From Eutypa lata (taxonomy: Eukaryota > Ascomycota > Sordariomycetes > Xylariales > Diatrypaceae), in the NCBI GenBank assembly GCA_022661535.1, contig JAKULF010000010.1:496001-560000 (forward strand): a DNA stretch of 64,000 nt. Direction: 5' to 3'. The translations under genes and the position numbers were made by a program. The notes beneath the pieces were generated by a model, which was given only the letters and a program-made list of their open reading frames with translations, was not told the origin of the DNA and did no database searches. Shown in pieces: positions 21,742 to 32,107 of the stretch. Within the stretch, counting starts at the first letter, position 1. Every line of letters begins with the position of its first letter.

Positions 21742-24279
21742 TTACCGCAGCATATACGACAGGTCCGGCAGACCCTGCACGATCCTGCGTACGATCTCAT
21801 CCTGTTCTTGCTCCTGCCGGCCGCCCGTCTCTTCGATCGGTCCGAGCGTAGCTTTAGGAACCGGACCCGGAGTTGCAGTATCGGTTTTCTGAACTGGCGA
21901 GAGGACCGGTGGAGTAGCAACAGGCATGCTCGCCTTAGCAAGGCTGGGGGATGGCTCAGCTTCATCAGTCATAACCATATCCTCAGCCTTCAACTCTTCC
22001 CCCACCACAGAACTTCCCCCGACTGGTAGCGTTTCTCCCTTTTCTTCAAAAGCCGATAAATCTCCAAAAGCCCCCCATGGATCGGCTACTGCTGGACTTG
22101 ACACGGCCGGTAAATCCTGCTGTGGTTGTTGTGGAGATTGACTCTGTTTCGGCAGATCGGAAATGATCTGTTCGATCGATGATGGGTGAGTCTCGACTTG
22201 AGGCGAAGAGACCATCTCGCCCCAGTCATCATCATCATCCTCACTCTCTTCATCATCATCGTCGTCGGGAACCTCGTCTACTTTGCTCGTCCGGAGTTGA
22301 GCTTGGGGATGGGGTGGCTTAATAGGGGACGGAGCTTTGGCGCGGGGAGCGACCGAGACTGGCGTCGGCTGACTCGTCGGCAGCAGTGTAGGTGGTGATA
22401 GTGGTGGCGGGTCGGTGGAATGGCGCGGCTTCCCGATCGCCGCCGCCGTCGTCGCCGCCATCGCGTCTACCTCTGGTGATTCGGAGATACTCGACGAGAT
22501 CCACCCAAAGCCAGCAACAATGGGCGTGGAAGGCACCTCGCTGGTATGACGCGAGCTGGTCGAGGCTCTAGGCGCTGTTGCGGGGGCACTAGGCGGCCCG
22601 ACCGAGTGGATGGACGACGTGGTGCTGTGGCGTGGCTGCTGCTGCTGCTGTTGCACCGAGCTCGCTCGCGAGTGTACGGATGATTTGCGCCCGAACACGG
22701 CGTTGAGGTCGACCGGGGCGGCGGTCGAGTCCCAATTGAAGACGCTGGTGCGCTTGGTGCCGCCCAGCACTGCCCTGCCGGTGTAGGAGTCCTCTTCCAT
22801 CCACCGCCGGACGATCTTCAGGGTGTCGCCGCGCACCTCCGAGTTGGACCACGTGGTCCTGTGGTAATTCTCATCGTCTCCCAGATCATGTTTTCGTTTC
22901 GAGCCGTAGCGCGAGATGCGGTACCAGGCCTTGCGCTCCGATATCGAGGTGAAACTGTCGGCGACCAACCGATCTGGTACTTCGCTCTGCTGGTCAGCTT
23001 CGTTGCGTAGCTCATCAGCGGCGGCTGCCGGGAACAATTTGTCAACCGCCTTGGGATCGACGTCGAACTGGATTGGCCCGAACTTCTCGACTAGTTGTAC
23101 TATTGCGACTGAAGTAGCCTTCGCACCCGGGCTTGGCACCTCGGGAGATTTTGGTGTTGATGTTTGCGGGACTGTATTCCCGGCATGACCTCGTGGAGTG
23201 GAAGGCCGGGCCGAATGCGCTGAGATAGGAGCCGAATCTGGCCCTGAAGCCTTGCCTTCCGGCGCGACGTCCTCGAACTCTCCAAAATCTACTGCGTCCT
23301 CGTCTTCTTCTGCAGCTTTATCTAAATCCGGAGAGTTCTCGGTGCCATCTGTCCGCTGCGGAGATTCCCGCGTCTCAGTTGATGGTGGTTCCTCTATAGT
23401 AGTAGCCTTTGTGAGGTCATCGTACATGCCGACGAGTTCGTGGACTTTACCGGAGGCCTTCCGAGAGGGCTGGAGGCGGGATTTTGAGTCTTCATCGATG
23501 GAGGTGATTGGCGAATCTTGTCGATCTATCTCCTGGCTGCTGGGGTGCGAGAAAGTTGAGGAAGGTCTAGGCGATATCTCGTGTATCTCGTTCAAGACTG
23601 GTTTAGTGGCCGGCCCTGCCGGGTCTTGAGAGGTGGTGATTATTGTTGACACGCGCGGTTGGTTGGGTTCGTGTTCATCGATGTCCGTACCCCTTTGTTC
23701 CTCCAACTTGTCCTCACTTTTCACCAATCTACTCTTCCTCACTTCTATACCCAAATACGAAGACTGTGCGACTTCCTCGGATGGGATCTCCGGTTTTGAG
23801 CTCGTGTCTTCGTGTACACTTAGTGAGAAGGACGACAACGTGTCCCTCCTATTCTTCAAGGAGAACTCGGCAGCCCATGGATCGGGAGAGGATTGTCGGA
23901 ATATAGAAGAGGTTCTCGAACGTGGAAGTGGTTTCAATCCTGGTGAGGTCGCAGCGCTGCTCGGCCAGGCCAGCGGGCTCGCCCTCCCAGATCCATCATG
24001 TCTACTAGAAGTTGACGGTGGTTGTTGGAGGGAAGCATCTCCCCATACTCCCCAATCGGTTAAGCTCTTCTTGTTTTGCGTTAAATCCGTGCCGGTCCAA
24101 TCCCCAAAGCTACCGTCATCAACCCATGGTGACTGAGCCGGGGAAGCCGAAGCAATGCCGACAAAAGCCCTTGGGGGAGGACTTAATAAAGCCTTCGGAG
24201 GTGACGGAGGTGGTACTAAGAGTTCGTTTCTAGACGGATGGTCGGATGTGGCCCATGGTGAACCCCATGGATCGTCCAT
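21742..24279 (-). CDS. Long disordered protein with DPW and FGEF motifs, possible clathrin-adaptor accessory protein, 845 aa
   Basis: A single exon starts at ATG 24279-24277; the frame extends upstream only from a non-ATG codon. The protein opens with MDDPWGSPW. Most of it is Ser/Pro-rich and acidic, hence likely disordered. DPW tripeptides occur at the N-terminus, near residue 125 (SPDPWAAEF) and near residue 731 (DPWGAFGD), and an acidic-phenylalanine motif DFGEFEDV lies at about 330-337. In known endocytic proteins DPW binds the AP-2 alpha ear and FG.F-type acidic motifs bind AP-1 gamma-ear/GGA domains, as in aftiphilin. A conserved-looking ordered region lies at about 385-525 (KFGPIQFDVDP, SERKAWYRISRYG, KIVRRWMEEDSYTG, LGGTKRTS). 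A role in vesicle traffic is inference from short motifs only. An Asp/Glu run (DDDDDEESEDDDDDW) lies near residue 685. The C-terminus ends in a short helical-looking IVRRIVQGLPDLSYML. Confidence 0.75.
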   Translation of the reverse strand: MDDPWGSPWATSDHPSRNELLVPPPSPPKALLSPPPRAFVGIASASPAQSPWVDDGSFGDWTGTDLTQNKKSLTDWGVWGDASLQQPPSTSSRHDGSGRASPLAWPSSAATSPGLKPLPRSRTSSIFRQSSPDPWAAEFSLKNRRDTLSSFSLSVHEDTSSKPEIPSEEVAQSSYLGIEVRKSRLVKSEDKLEEQRGTDIDEHEPNQPRVSTIITTSQDPAGPATKPVLNEIHEISPRPSSTFSHPSSQEIDRQDSPITSIDEDSKSRLQPSRKASGKVHELVGMYDDLTKATTIEEPPSTETRESPQRTDGTENSPDLDKAAEEDEDAVDFGEFEDVAPEGKASGPDSAPISAHSARPSTPRGHAGNTVPQTSTPKSPEVPSPGAKATSVAIVQLVEKFGPIQFDVDPKAVDKLFPAAAADELRNEADQQSEVPDRLVADSFTSISERKAWYRISRYGSKRKHDLGDDENYHRTTWSNSEVRGDTLKIVRRWMEEDSYTGRAVLGGTKRTSVFNWDSTAAPVDLNAVFGRKSSVHSRASSVQQQQQQPRHSTTSSIHSVGPPSAPATAPRASTSSRHTSEVPSTPIVAGFGWISSSISESPEVDAMAATTAAAIGKPRHSTDPPPLSPPTLLPTSQPTPVSVAPRAKAPSPIKPPHPQAQLRTSKVDEVPDDDDDEESEDDDDDWGEMVSSPQVETHPSSIEQIISDLPKQSQSPQQPQQDLPAVSSPAVADPWGAFGDLSAFEEKGETLPVGGSSVVGEELKAEDMVMTDEAEPSPSLAKASMPVATPPVLSPVQKTDTATPGPVPKATLGPIEETGGRQEQEQDEIVRRIVQGLPDLSYMLR

Positions 24280-25177
24280 GATGTTGGTTGGAAACAAATT
24301 CTCATCGTAGAAGTGTCATGTAAGCAGAGAGATCGATCTGTGGTATTGCACAGGGTTGTTTGTAGTACTAGGTGGTTAGAGCTAAAATGTACTTATTAGG
24401 TTTGTCAAAGCTAGGTATGTAACTAGGCGGCTATAATATGAGAGTAAAATTGATAAAGGAAGTAGAAGAAGCCATTGTCGGTAGCTTCTTGTGACAATAA
24501 TTGTTTCCGTGAGCTGACAGGTCAGGAGGTTCCTATCGCAATTTGTTTGAGCATCGAAAATATGCAGGTATCATCTTACCAGCCTTGCTTGGATTACAAG
24601 TTAATTATTATTAGTCAATCACGACAGACGCCAATGATTTATTAGGGGGTTAAACGCTAAACTACCAGGTAATGTCGTTGGTTGCAAGGATTCAAGGCTC
24701 CCCCTTTGATTCCTAATTTTAGTGCTAGAGGGGAATGAATCCACCCATAAGACCGGGATGGTTTGTTCTGTTGGGGCCGTGAAAGCCACCTGCAGACCTG
24801 CTGCGAGATTATCTAAGCACTCAATGCGCCACACAGCGGCTAGTTAGTGCTAGGGAACTATTACATCATTTTCTTCAACTCCACACGTTCGTAGAGGGGT
24901 TGTGGCGTAACTAACGGTGCTGATAAATGCAGTCAGTCAGTTGATGGACTCGCCGATACAGGCCGAACCATTCGGATTTTGTCCCAAGGCAAAATGAAGA
25001 ATTTCTAGTTTGAGTTCCGAAGATGCGAAGGAAAAATCATGTCTCTTTTCAAACCACCTTGAATTATTCTTGATAATACGAAGTACTTACATTGAAAGTA
25101 TTGATTTTATTTCACCTTTGTCTCTGGCTAGGTACTTAGCTATCAGTTATTGGTAACGATTACCGCATATTGGAGTA
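24280..25177. other. Divergent promoter region
   Basis: About 900 bases between the divergently transcribed DPW-motif gene and CFD1. No coding frame with support was found; the frame at 24619-24834 lacks coding character. Confidence 0.6.
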
Positions 25178-26171
25178 ATGTCTCTCGCAAAAATTAAGCA
25201 CATCGTCTTGGTATGTGAGTCGCTCCCGCCAATGATGATGATGATGATGATGATGATGATAGTCCTAACTACGAACATAGGTGTTGTCCGGAAAGGGTGG
25301 AGTGGGTAAATCATCTGTAACTACGCAACTGGCGCTATCGCTATCACTTGCAGGCCATTCCGTCGGTGTCCTCGATGTCGATCTGACGGGTCCTTCTATG
25401 CCGCGCATGTTCAATGTGGAAAATGCGAAAGTTACATCGGCACCTGGTGGATGGCTTCCCGTACCGGTGCACGGCGCAGATCCCGAAGCGGGTGTTGGCG
25501 AACTGCGATGCATGAGTCTTGGGTTCCTGCTGCAGAGCCGAGGCGACGCCGTGGTGTGGCGAGGACCGAAGAAAACGGCCATGATCCGGCAATTCTTATC
25601 CGACGTCTTATGGGGAGAACTCGACTACCTGCTCATTGACACCCCGCCGGGAACATCAGACGAACATATCTCGGTAGCGGAGACTCTGCTGAAAGATGCG
25701 CTACCCGGACAAGTCGCCGGCGCAGTAGTCGTGACAACACCTCAGGCTGTGGCCACGGCCGATGTCAGAAAAGAGCTCAACTTCTGCGCCAAGACGGGAA
25801 TTTCTGTCGTTGGGGTTATCGAGAACATGACTGGGTTCGTCTGTCCCAATTGTGCCGAATGCACCAACATATTCGGTAAAGGGGGAGGTCAGGTGATGGC
25901 GGAAGATTTCCACGTGCGATTTCTGGGAGGCGTGCCAATCGATCCTCAGTTCGTCATGCTGGTCGAGACTGGGAGGCGGCCCGTGTACCCCCAAGGCACA
26001 GTTATCAATGGCCAAGATTTCTCGCAGCCCACGGGGAATGGCCGAGCTGAAGCAACGGACCAAGAACAAGAGGTCAAAGATGCGGGCCTGCTGGCGAACA
26101 AATACCGGTCGTGCTCCCTCGAGCCCATCTTCAGAAAGATAACGCAGGATATCGTGACGGCGATTGGATGA
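25178..26171 (+). CDS. CFD1: Cytosolic Fe-S cluster assembly scaffold ATPase Cfd1 (NUBP2), 307 aa, two exons
   Basis: Exon 1 (25178-25210) encodes [11 protein letters not shown] and exon 2 (25281-26171) continues [14 protein letters not shown]. The 70-nt intron has a GTATGT donor and CATAG acceptor in phase 0. The protein is a Mrp/NBP35-type P-loop ATPase. It has a deviant Walker [10 protein letters not shown] at residues 15-23, a switch-type [12 protein letters not shown], a Walker B-like [13 protein letters not shown], and the CPNCAEC cysteines near 199-205 that bridge an Fe-S cluster between subunits. Cfd1 forms a heterocomplex with Nbp35 and loads [4Fe-4S] clusters onto cytosolic and nuclear apoproteins. 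The absence of an N-terminal four-Cys ferredoxin-like extension marks it as Cfd1 rather than Nbp35. An insertion with acidic character ([15 protein letters not shown]) lies near the C-terminus. Without exon 1 the start would be a GTG, so the first exon is needed. Confidence 0.95.
25232..25260 (+). repeat. ATG trinucleotide repeat in the CFD1 intron
   Basis: Nearly ten perfect ATG/GAT units occupy 29 of the 70 bases of the only CFD1 intron, between the donor and the CTAAC branch site. Confidence 0.9.
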
Positions 26172-28074
26172 GAGGCGGCGTACCATTCGATCTACGACAT
26201 CCTGCTACTTTGGTTACACCCAGGCAGGCAGGCATGGGAATGGAGGGGTGACTGGACCCCATTGCGAAAACTTTCGCCTTATCTTGCCCATAGCTATCTG
26301 GATGAATTCGGTTGCTATAATTAGGTACCATTGGGAGGGGGGTCTGGGCTTGGGTTGGGGTCCTAGATATCCCGAGGAGAAATTTTGCCTGGGCTATGTA
26401 CTTCATTTGAGACCACATGCCGGTTACATAGGGTGATTAGAGGGTCCGGTGTCAGGATGATCGCCTATCACGTACCATCGCTAGGAAGATCAGGGTAGCA
26501 TCCAGATTTGGGGGTTGATGTTTTCATCTATTTTATTGACAGAGATCCAGTAGCCCCTGTCGTTGATGACCGAATTGATAGGACCAGAATACAACATGAT
26601 ACCCCAATAATCAATTTTGATTGCCCATATATGGGTTGCCAGAAGCAGGCTGGCTGGCTGGTAATAAGCATACCTATATACCTAGAACTTATCAGGTTGT
26701 CTATGATTGGTATTGATGTCGTGATAATGGAATTCCAACCTACCTACTCCGTACCCAACCTATCTACATACTTAGCCTGCCTACCTACATACATAGGGCA
26801 TACCAGTCTATGTAGCTCTGTATTGAACCTACACCGATACAATCTCCAATTCCAGGACCTCCTGCAGCACTCTCGAAACGTGCAATAACGGGAGGGGGAC
26901 AAAACAACCATTGGAGAGATTCCCATAGCTATAATCCAGCCCCACCCCCCTAATAAAACAGTGTGCCTGGTTATGATTTGTGACCTCACCAGCTCGCCTA
27001 GCCCTGCCTTCAAGTCTACTTAATGTATGACCTTACGTACTTCGCACTTACATGACATGCCGCGGACATTTACATACGTTTGGTTAGGTTATTCGCAAGT
27101 CACTCCCCGAGTTCAACAACCGACCCACGAACCAGCATCGGTCTGCCGTCCGTGATTCCCGCCCGACCAGCAAGCAGCGCATATGTACGAAGTATGTATG
27201 TAGCTAGATAGGTACCTACATAACACATGATAATTTGAACCTTGCTGCCTTGCAGGTTGCAGCCAGGGAGGTTCCAAGGAGAGCTTCTTGACATATTAGG
27301 TAGGCAGGCATGTGGATCTCATGTAGGCATTTTTGGCATTTTTGATTGAGTAACAAATGAAGCTTCTCCATACCTAATACCTATGAAAGAAGTTAGGTAG
27401 TTACAGTAGTTATCCTAGGGTAAAATCTCTCACCGACAAATCGAACAACATAACCGACCGTCTCAAGAAAATTTCAAACAATCTCATCTCCTTCATTATA
27501 TTTCTATAACCTACATGCCTACAAAATCCAGGTACGTTGACTATTTATTTGCCTACTAAGTTTTTGCTTGATCTTGCGTGAGTGTGCCAAACTTTTGTCG
27601 GGGAGAATTTATACATCCTGTCAGGTCTGCAGGTACGCCGGAGGGCAAAGTACTTAACCTGGTTTTTGAACTTAGCACAAAAGCAACATTGAACCCCGCC
27701 ATTGATTGGGCATTGAGGGGGGAAGATCCAGAACACCACAAATTTCCATACATAACAGAAAAATTTCTATTTTAGTGGAAAACCGGCTTAGGGAAGAAGC
27801 ATCGCCTCAAGTAGCCATCGACTACTACTTACCCACGTCACACGACACCGCCTGACTCAACTTTATTTATTTTTTCTCGCTCTCGAAATTTACATCGTTA
27901 ATATTGATTGATTGATTGATTGACTTTTCTTCCTAACTTTACGGATATCAAACGATTACACGAACTAATAATCATTTCTAGCCACAACTTCTTTAAACAA
28001 CCTGCTTAGTGTCAATTTTCAAAGATTGACCTAGGCACGACCCTCAACTACCAGATCTATTGTTTTGGTCTTCC
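26172..28074. other. Intergenic and 5' leader of AdoMet decarboxylase
   Basis: No supported gene. Short frames on both strands at 27545-27775 are mutually overlapping and unrecognised. TAGG/CCTA tracts occur near 26740-26790, and ATTGATTG units at 27904-27922. The right end probably includes the transcription start of the AdoMet decarboxylase leader. I saw no ATG between about 27790 and the uORF start at 28075. Confidence 0.5.
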
Positions 28075-28205
28075 ATGAGCCCGGCAGATTTGCTTCGCTT
28101 CCTCTCCAAGCCAGCAAAGTATGTTCGCTTAGTAGTTCCTGTACCCCTTATCCTTACTACTACTTCGTGTACCTAACCGTGATATTTCTCAATAGGCCCA
28201 GATAA
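28075..28205 (+). promoter_or_regulatory. Spliced upstream ORF (17 codons) in the AdoMet decarboxylase leader
   Basis: The first ATG in the long leader, at 28075, opens a short frame interrupted by a typical fungal intron at 28119-28195 (GTATGT donor, CTAAC branch, ATAG acceptor). After splicing it reads MSPADLLRFLSKPAKPR then TAA at 28203-28205. I found no other ATG between this stop and the main ATG at 28733. AdoMet decarboxylase mRNAs of mammals and plants are known to be repressed by polyamine-responsive uORFs. A similar role here is inference. If the intron is retained, the frame instead runs to a TAA inside the intron, giving a different peptide. Confidence 0.6.
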
Positions 28206-28230
28206 CACGACTCCCGTGAAATACCCGACA

Positions 28231-28248
28231 TCGAATCGAATCGAATCT
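28231..28248 (+). repeat. CGAAT pentanucleotide units in the leader
   Basis: Three to four tandem TCGAA/CGAAT units lie in the AdoMet decarboxylase leader just after the uORF stop. Confidence 0.6.
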
Positions 28249-28732
28249 TGACTACTTCTCAAGTCAAACCCCCGGTTCTACACATCGACGAACAATAATC
28301 GCAGATAACCTCGTCTGCTAGGTCCGATACTCCACCACAGGTATCGGTTTCTGTCAGAACGAGGTCTCTCACAAAGAGACACAATTCCCTGGTTAAAGGT
28401 CTCGTACCTTCCCCTCCGCTTCCGACCTCCTTAACGTCCCATACGTGAGACGTTCAAGCACATCTATATTCTACATTGCTGCTGGCTTTCGCCAGCATCT
28501 ATATCTCCCACCCACCTGTGGGCCTACTCCTCAAACGGACGCCGCATAGTTCGTTTGGGCAGCAGTCAGTGCTCCGCGGTAGCCACTACAGCTCTCGTCT
28601 GCAGGAACAGCAGCAGCAGCAGCAACGATCTTGATTATACTTGATCGCGAAAATAAAAAAGACCGGATATACACTCCTTCCTTCTCCTGCCGATTCGACT
28701 TCTTTGCGTTACGCGCAAGTCACCCAACGGAG

Positions 28733-30430
28733 ATGGTCAACCTTGCAATCCCTTCTGACTATACATTTTCGCCATCTGAGGGTACGCCTCATCTGACTAT
28801 CAATCATGATGTTGCCGCAGATCTAGATTCCACCAATGCCTTTGAGGGGCCGGAGAAGTTGCTCGAGGTTTGGTTTGCCCCTGGTCCCGACGCTCTCCCT
28901 CCTAGCGCCAAGCCCAATGGGCTGAAAGCTGTTCCCTCTGACACCTGGGTTGATATGCTTGATATGGTCAACTGCAAGATTTTGTCCGTTCTCGACTCTG
29001 AGCATGTCGATGCTTATCTGCTCTCCGAGTCGAGCATGTTCGTCTTCCCCCACAAGCTTATTCTGAAGACCTGCGGAACCACCACTCTCCTCCTCGGTCT
29101 TCACAGGCTCTTGCGAATTGCTGCCGAACACGCCGGGTTTCCATTCCACAACACCCAGACGCTCAATGATATCCACGCGGCCGCCACCCCCTGGCGAGTC
29201 TTCTATTCCCGGAAGAACTTCCTCTTCCCCCACAAGCAAGAGGGCCCTCACCGCAGCTGGAAGCAAGAGGTCAAGTACCTCGATGACATGTTCGAGGGCG
29301 GGAGCGCGTACATGGTTGGGAAGATGAACGGCGACCATTGGTATCTGTACATCACCTCGCCCCAATCGCCCTTCACGCCGCCTCGCACTCCCGAGGAGAG
29401 GACCCCGACGGGCACGGCCGGCCGATTCAAGATCCCCACGGGCAGGGCGCCCTGCTTCAACGGCGGTTTGGAGAGCAACGACGAAACCCTCGAGATCCTC
29501 ATGACCGATCTCGACCCCGAGAACGCGAAGAAGTTCTACCTGGAGAACGCGAGTGCGGTCGCGAGCTCCAGGCTCTCCGCGTATCCCCCTCGGGATTCAC
29601 GAGACGCCGCTGCTGCTGCTACTTCTGCTGCTGCTAGCAGTAGCGCCGGCATGGACGACCTTTCCGGCAGTACCGTGACGGTCAAGACCGCGAGCACCGA
29701 AGAAGACAGCGTCAGTATCGCCGCCGACGAGATGCTAGACGTCTTCGACAACGGGAGCGACTCGGATCTCCATGGCTCCTACACTCCGCTGTCAGAGCAC
29801 TTGGACCCCGAGTGCTTCACGACCGAGGGCCACGCGCTCGGGACCGTGGTCTCCGATGTGTGCGGCCTGTCCGAGGTGTACCCCACTTCCAAGTACCCCG
29901 ACGCCCGCATCGACTCGTACCTCTTCAGCCCCTGCGGTTTCTCGGCCAATGGTATCGTGCCGGCCCCTCAGCAGCAGCAGAAACCACGGGATGGAAATGG
30001 AGATGGTGGGGAGGATAACAACAATGAGACCGACAACGACAACGGAAGCGCGCGGTCCACGCACTACTTCACGGTCCACGTGACGCCCGAGCCCGTCTGC
30101 TCGTTCGCCTCCTTCGAGACCAACGTCCCGGGGGGCCAGAACGGCCGCGAGACCTCCGAGGTCGTCGAGCACGTCGTCGATATCTTCAAGCCGGGTCGCT
30201 TCAGCATCACGCTGTTCGAGGCTAAGCCGAACCTTGCCGCAGCAGCGGCGGCGGCAGGTGATGGGTTGGCCACCGGTGTCGGGCGCAGCAAGCGCATGGA
30301 GAAGATCAAGGGCTATCGACGCATCGATCGTATCGTCCACGATTTCGATGACTATGAGCTTGTCTTTCGGTTCTTTGAGCGTGAGGGCTGGGTTGGTGGG
30401 AGTGGGGTTAGGGTTGGGGAGGAGTTCTAG
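28733..30430 (+). CDS. SPE2: S-adenosylmethionine decarboxylase proenzyme, 565 aa
   Basis: It makes decarboxylated AdoMet, the aminopropyl donor for spermidine and spermine, in the cytosol. A single exon runs from ATG 28733 to TAG 30428-30430. FEGPEKLLEVWF at 37-48 supplies the two family glutamates (E38, E41). LSESSMF at 97-103 is the self-cleavage site: E99/S100 should be cut and S100 become the pyruvoyl group. C114 in KTCGTTT lies 14 residues on, the same spacing as in the human enzyme. HVTPEPVCSFASFETN carries the processing histidine in the alpha chain. At 565 residues it is long for the family (yeast about 400). The excess lies in an Ala/Ser-rich and acidic segment between about residues 285 and 360 and a Gln/Asn/Asp-rich segment near 410-440. 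The leader of several hundred bases carries a spliced uORF. The frame continues upstream of 28733 only from a non-ATG codon. Confidence 0.96.
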   Translation: MVNLAIPSDYTFSPSEGTPHLTINHDVAADLDSTNAFEGPEKLLEVWFAPGPDALPPSAKPNGLKAVPSDTWVDMLDMVNCKILSVLDSEHVDAYLLSESSMFVFPHKLILKTCGTTTLLLGLHRLLRIAAEHAGFPFHNTQTLNDIHAAATPWRVFYSRKNFLFPHKQEGPHRSWKQEVKYLDDMFEGGSAYMVGKMNGDHWYLYITSPQSPFTPPRTPEERTPTGTAGRFKIPTGRAPCFNGGLESNDETLEILMTDLDPENAKKFYLENASAVASSRLSAYPPRDSRDAAAAATSAAASSSAGMDDLSGSTVTVKTASTEEDSVSIAADEMLDVFDNGSDSDLHGSYTPLSEHLDPECFTTEGHALGTVVSDVCGLSEVYPTSKYPDARIDSYLFSPCGFSANGIVPAPQQQQKPRDGNGDGGEDNNNETDNDNGSARSTHYFTVHVTPEPVCSFASFETNVPGGQNGRETSEVVEHVVDIFKPGRFSITLFEAKPNLAAAAAAAGDGLATGVGRSKRMEKIKGYRRIDRIVHDFDDYELVFRFFEREGWVGGSGVRVGEEF

Positions 30431-32107
30431 GATATGGTGGACTAGGTAGGACGCTCGTTCTTCCGGATAGACAGGGTAGGGTCTCGTTGGTTGGTTCTGT
30501 CGGTCGTTACTGAACTGATACTATCGAGGTATATTGGAATTGAATCGCTTGCCATGTCCCGCGTGGTATTTGGCTTTGGCGTTGGCGATGATGACAGGTG
30601 CTGCTTCTGCTGCATGGGATGAGGCAGTGGTGGTATCGTTTGTATGCGAGAGAAGTTCGGGAAGCACATTTTGCGTGTTGGATTACGATTGTTAGTTAAG
30701 ATTCTTGACAGACAGACTGACAGACAGACAGACAGACAGTCACTATTGTTGGCACATTTAGAAACTTAATACACTCACTCATTATACCCACCCACTCACT
30801 GACTCACTCACTCACCGACTCGTTCAATTGAGGTATTTTATTGTTAGTCGTAGAAGACATCTTGATTATGTATCTGAAATTTGGGTGCGTAGTTTATGTG
30901 TACTTAGTGTGGTCGTTATGGCGTCAGCTCGTTAGTTATCTGGTTATTAGGTAAGACTGTTTACGTGAACGACCTACTTTACCTGACTGACTACCCCTTT
31001 TAAGACCATTGTCTCAGGGGGGCAATCGCAACCTCCAGTCTCTGGAATGTAGAAAATCTACTTCCCGCCACCCTCCCTCCCGGCTATGAGAGTCGCACGT
31101 AATAGGGTCAATGTTGTTTTTGTATCTTATCTGTAAGTCTCGGGAAGTACTGGAATTGAAATGAGATCAACGTAATTCGAACCCGTGAATATCTTCTAAT
31201 ATTTCATCATCCATCCAGACAGACTACCTAGGTATATATAAGATGTTAACGTTAACTAGGACTAGGACTAGCAAAGTTTTTAATCGTCAACACAAAAAGA
31301 TTGCTGTTCCGAATGAAGATGGAAACGGCCGCATATGGACTTAGAGCATCCCCCGGCTCGAATAAGTATGGAAATGGAAGTATGGAGGAGGTTGGTTCCA
31401 TTCCCCGACCTGGCAGGATGAGCCCATCGATCGCATCACGACTTCCTCACCCGGGGAAGACTTCCTTCCCACCACCACCACCTTTGATACATTCCATGAT
31501 CGGGCTAGCTGTCTAAAGTATGTATGTAAGTATGTATGTACGTCGGTATCGTCATACGATGTTCCTGCCTCCGGTGGTTCCCGCTACACTACCTACCTAC
31601 GCAGGTCTTCTCTTACTTTTCATCACCCATTGCAATATCCAGCGTTCAAACTCACCACAAGAACTATTAGAGGGTTTTGAAAGAGAAAAAAAAGGAGAAA
31701 AAAAAGAAAAGACGGTTTTGATATCATACGATATATACATGGGAATGCATCCATTCCATCGTATTGCATAAACACTTAGTCACTCGCTATTCTCTTCTGC
31801 ATTAGGTAGGTATTTAGGCATTTATGAGTTCCTCAGTCCGGTTGGTCGCTCATAGGTACCTAGCTTTCATTATCTTACCTCCCTACCTAACTTGAGCGTC
31901 ATCGCGAGGCCCGGGAGTTGGGAGGGAAATTTTCCGGACAGACAGACAGCTAGACAGGTTGTAGACAGATGTATATCTTGTCCTGTCTTGATGATCATTA
32001 AGCTATACCTCACCTATCCACCTACCCACCTCAGCTCGCATCTATCCATCCATCAACGCACCTTGACTCAACCAACCAATCGTACATAACCTACACAATC
32101 TACCACG
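30431..32107. other. Intergenic, no gene seen
   Basis: The 3' region of SPE2 and the upstream region of the membrane-protein gene. It contains GACA units at 30707-30739, ACTC units near 30775-30815 and TAGG/CCTA tracts. The short frames at 31301-31771 lack support. Confidence 0.55.
30707..30739 (+). repeat. GACA microsatellite
   Basis: About eight GACA units, one with a GACT variant, lie about 280 bases after the SPE2 stop. Confidence 0.8.

Noticed and set aside
27545..27775. Overlapping 64-66-codon frames on both strands
   Set aside because: The peptide text looked faintly gene-like, but neither frame has splice continuation, promoter elements or a recognisable domain.
28631..28732. In-frame N-terminal extension of AdoMet decarboxylase
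   Set aside because: The extension begins at a non-ATG codon and the family-typical start context is the ATG at 28733.
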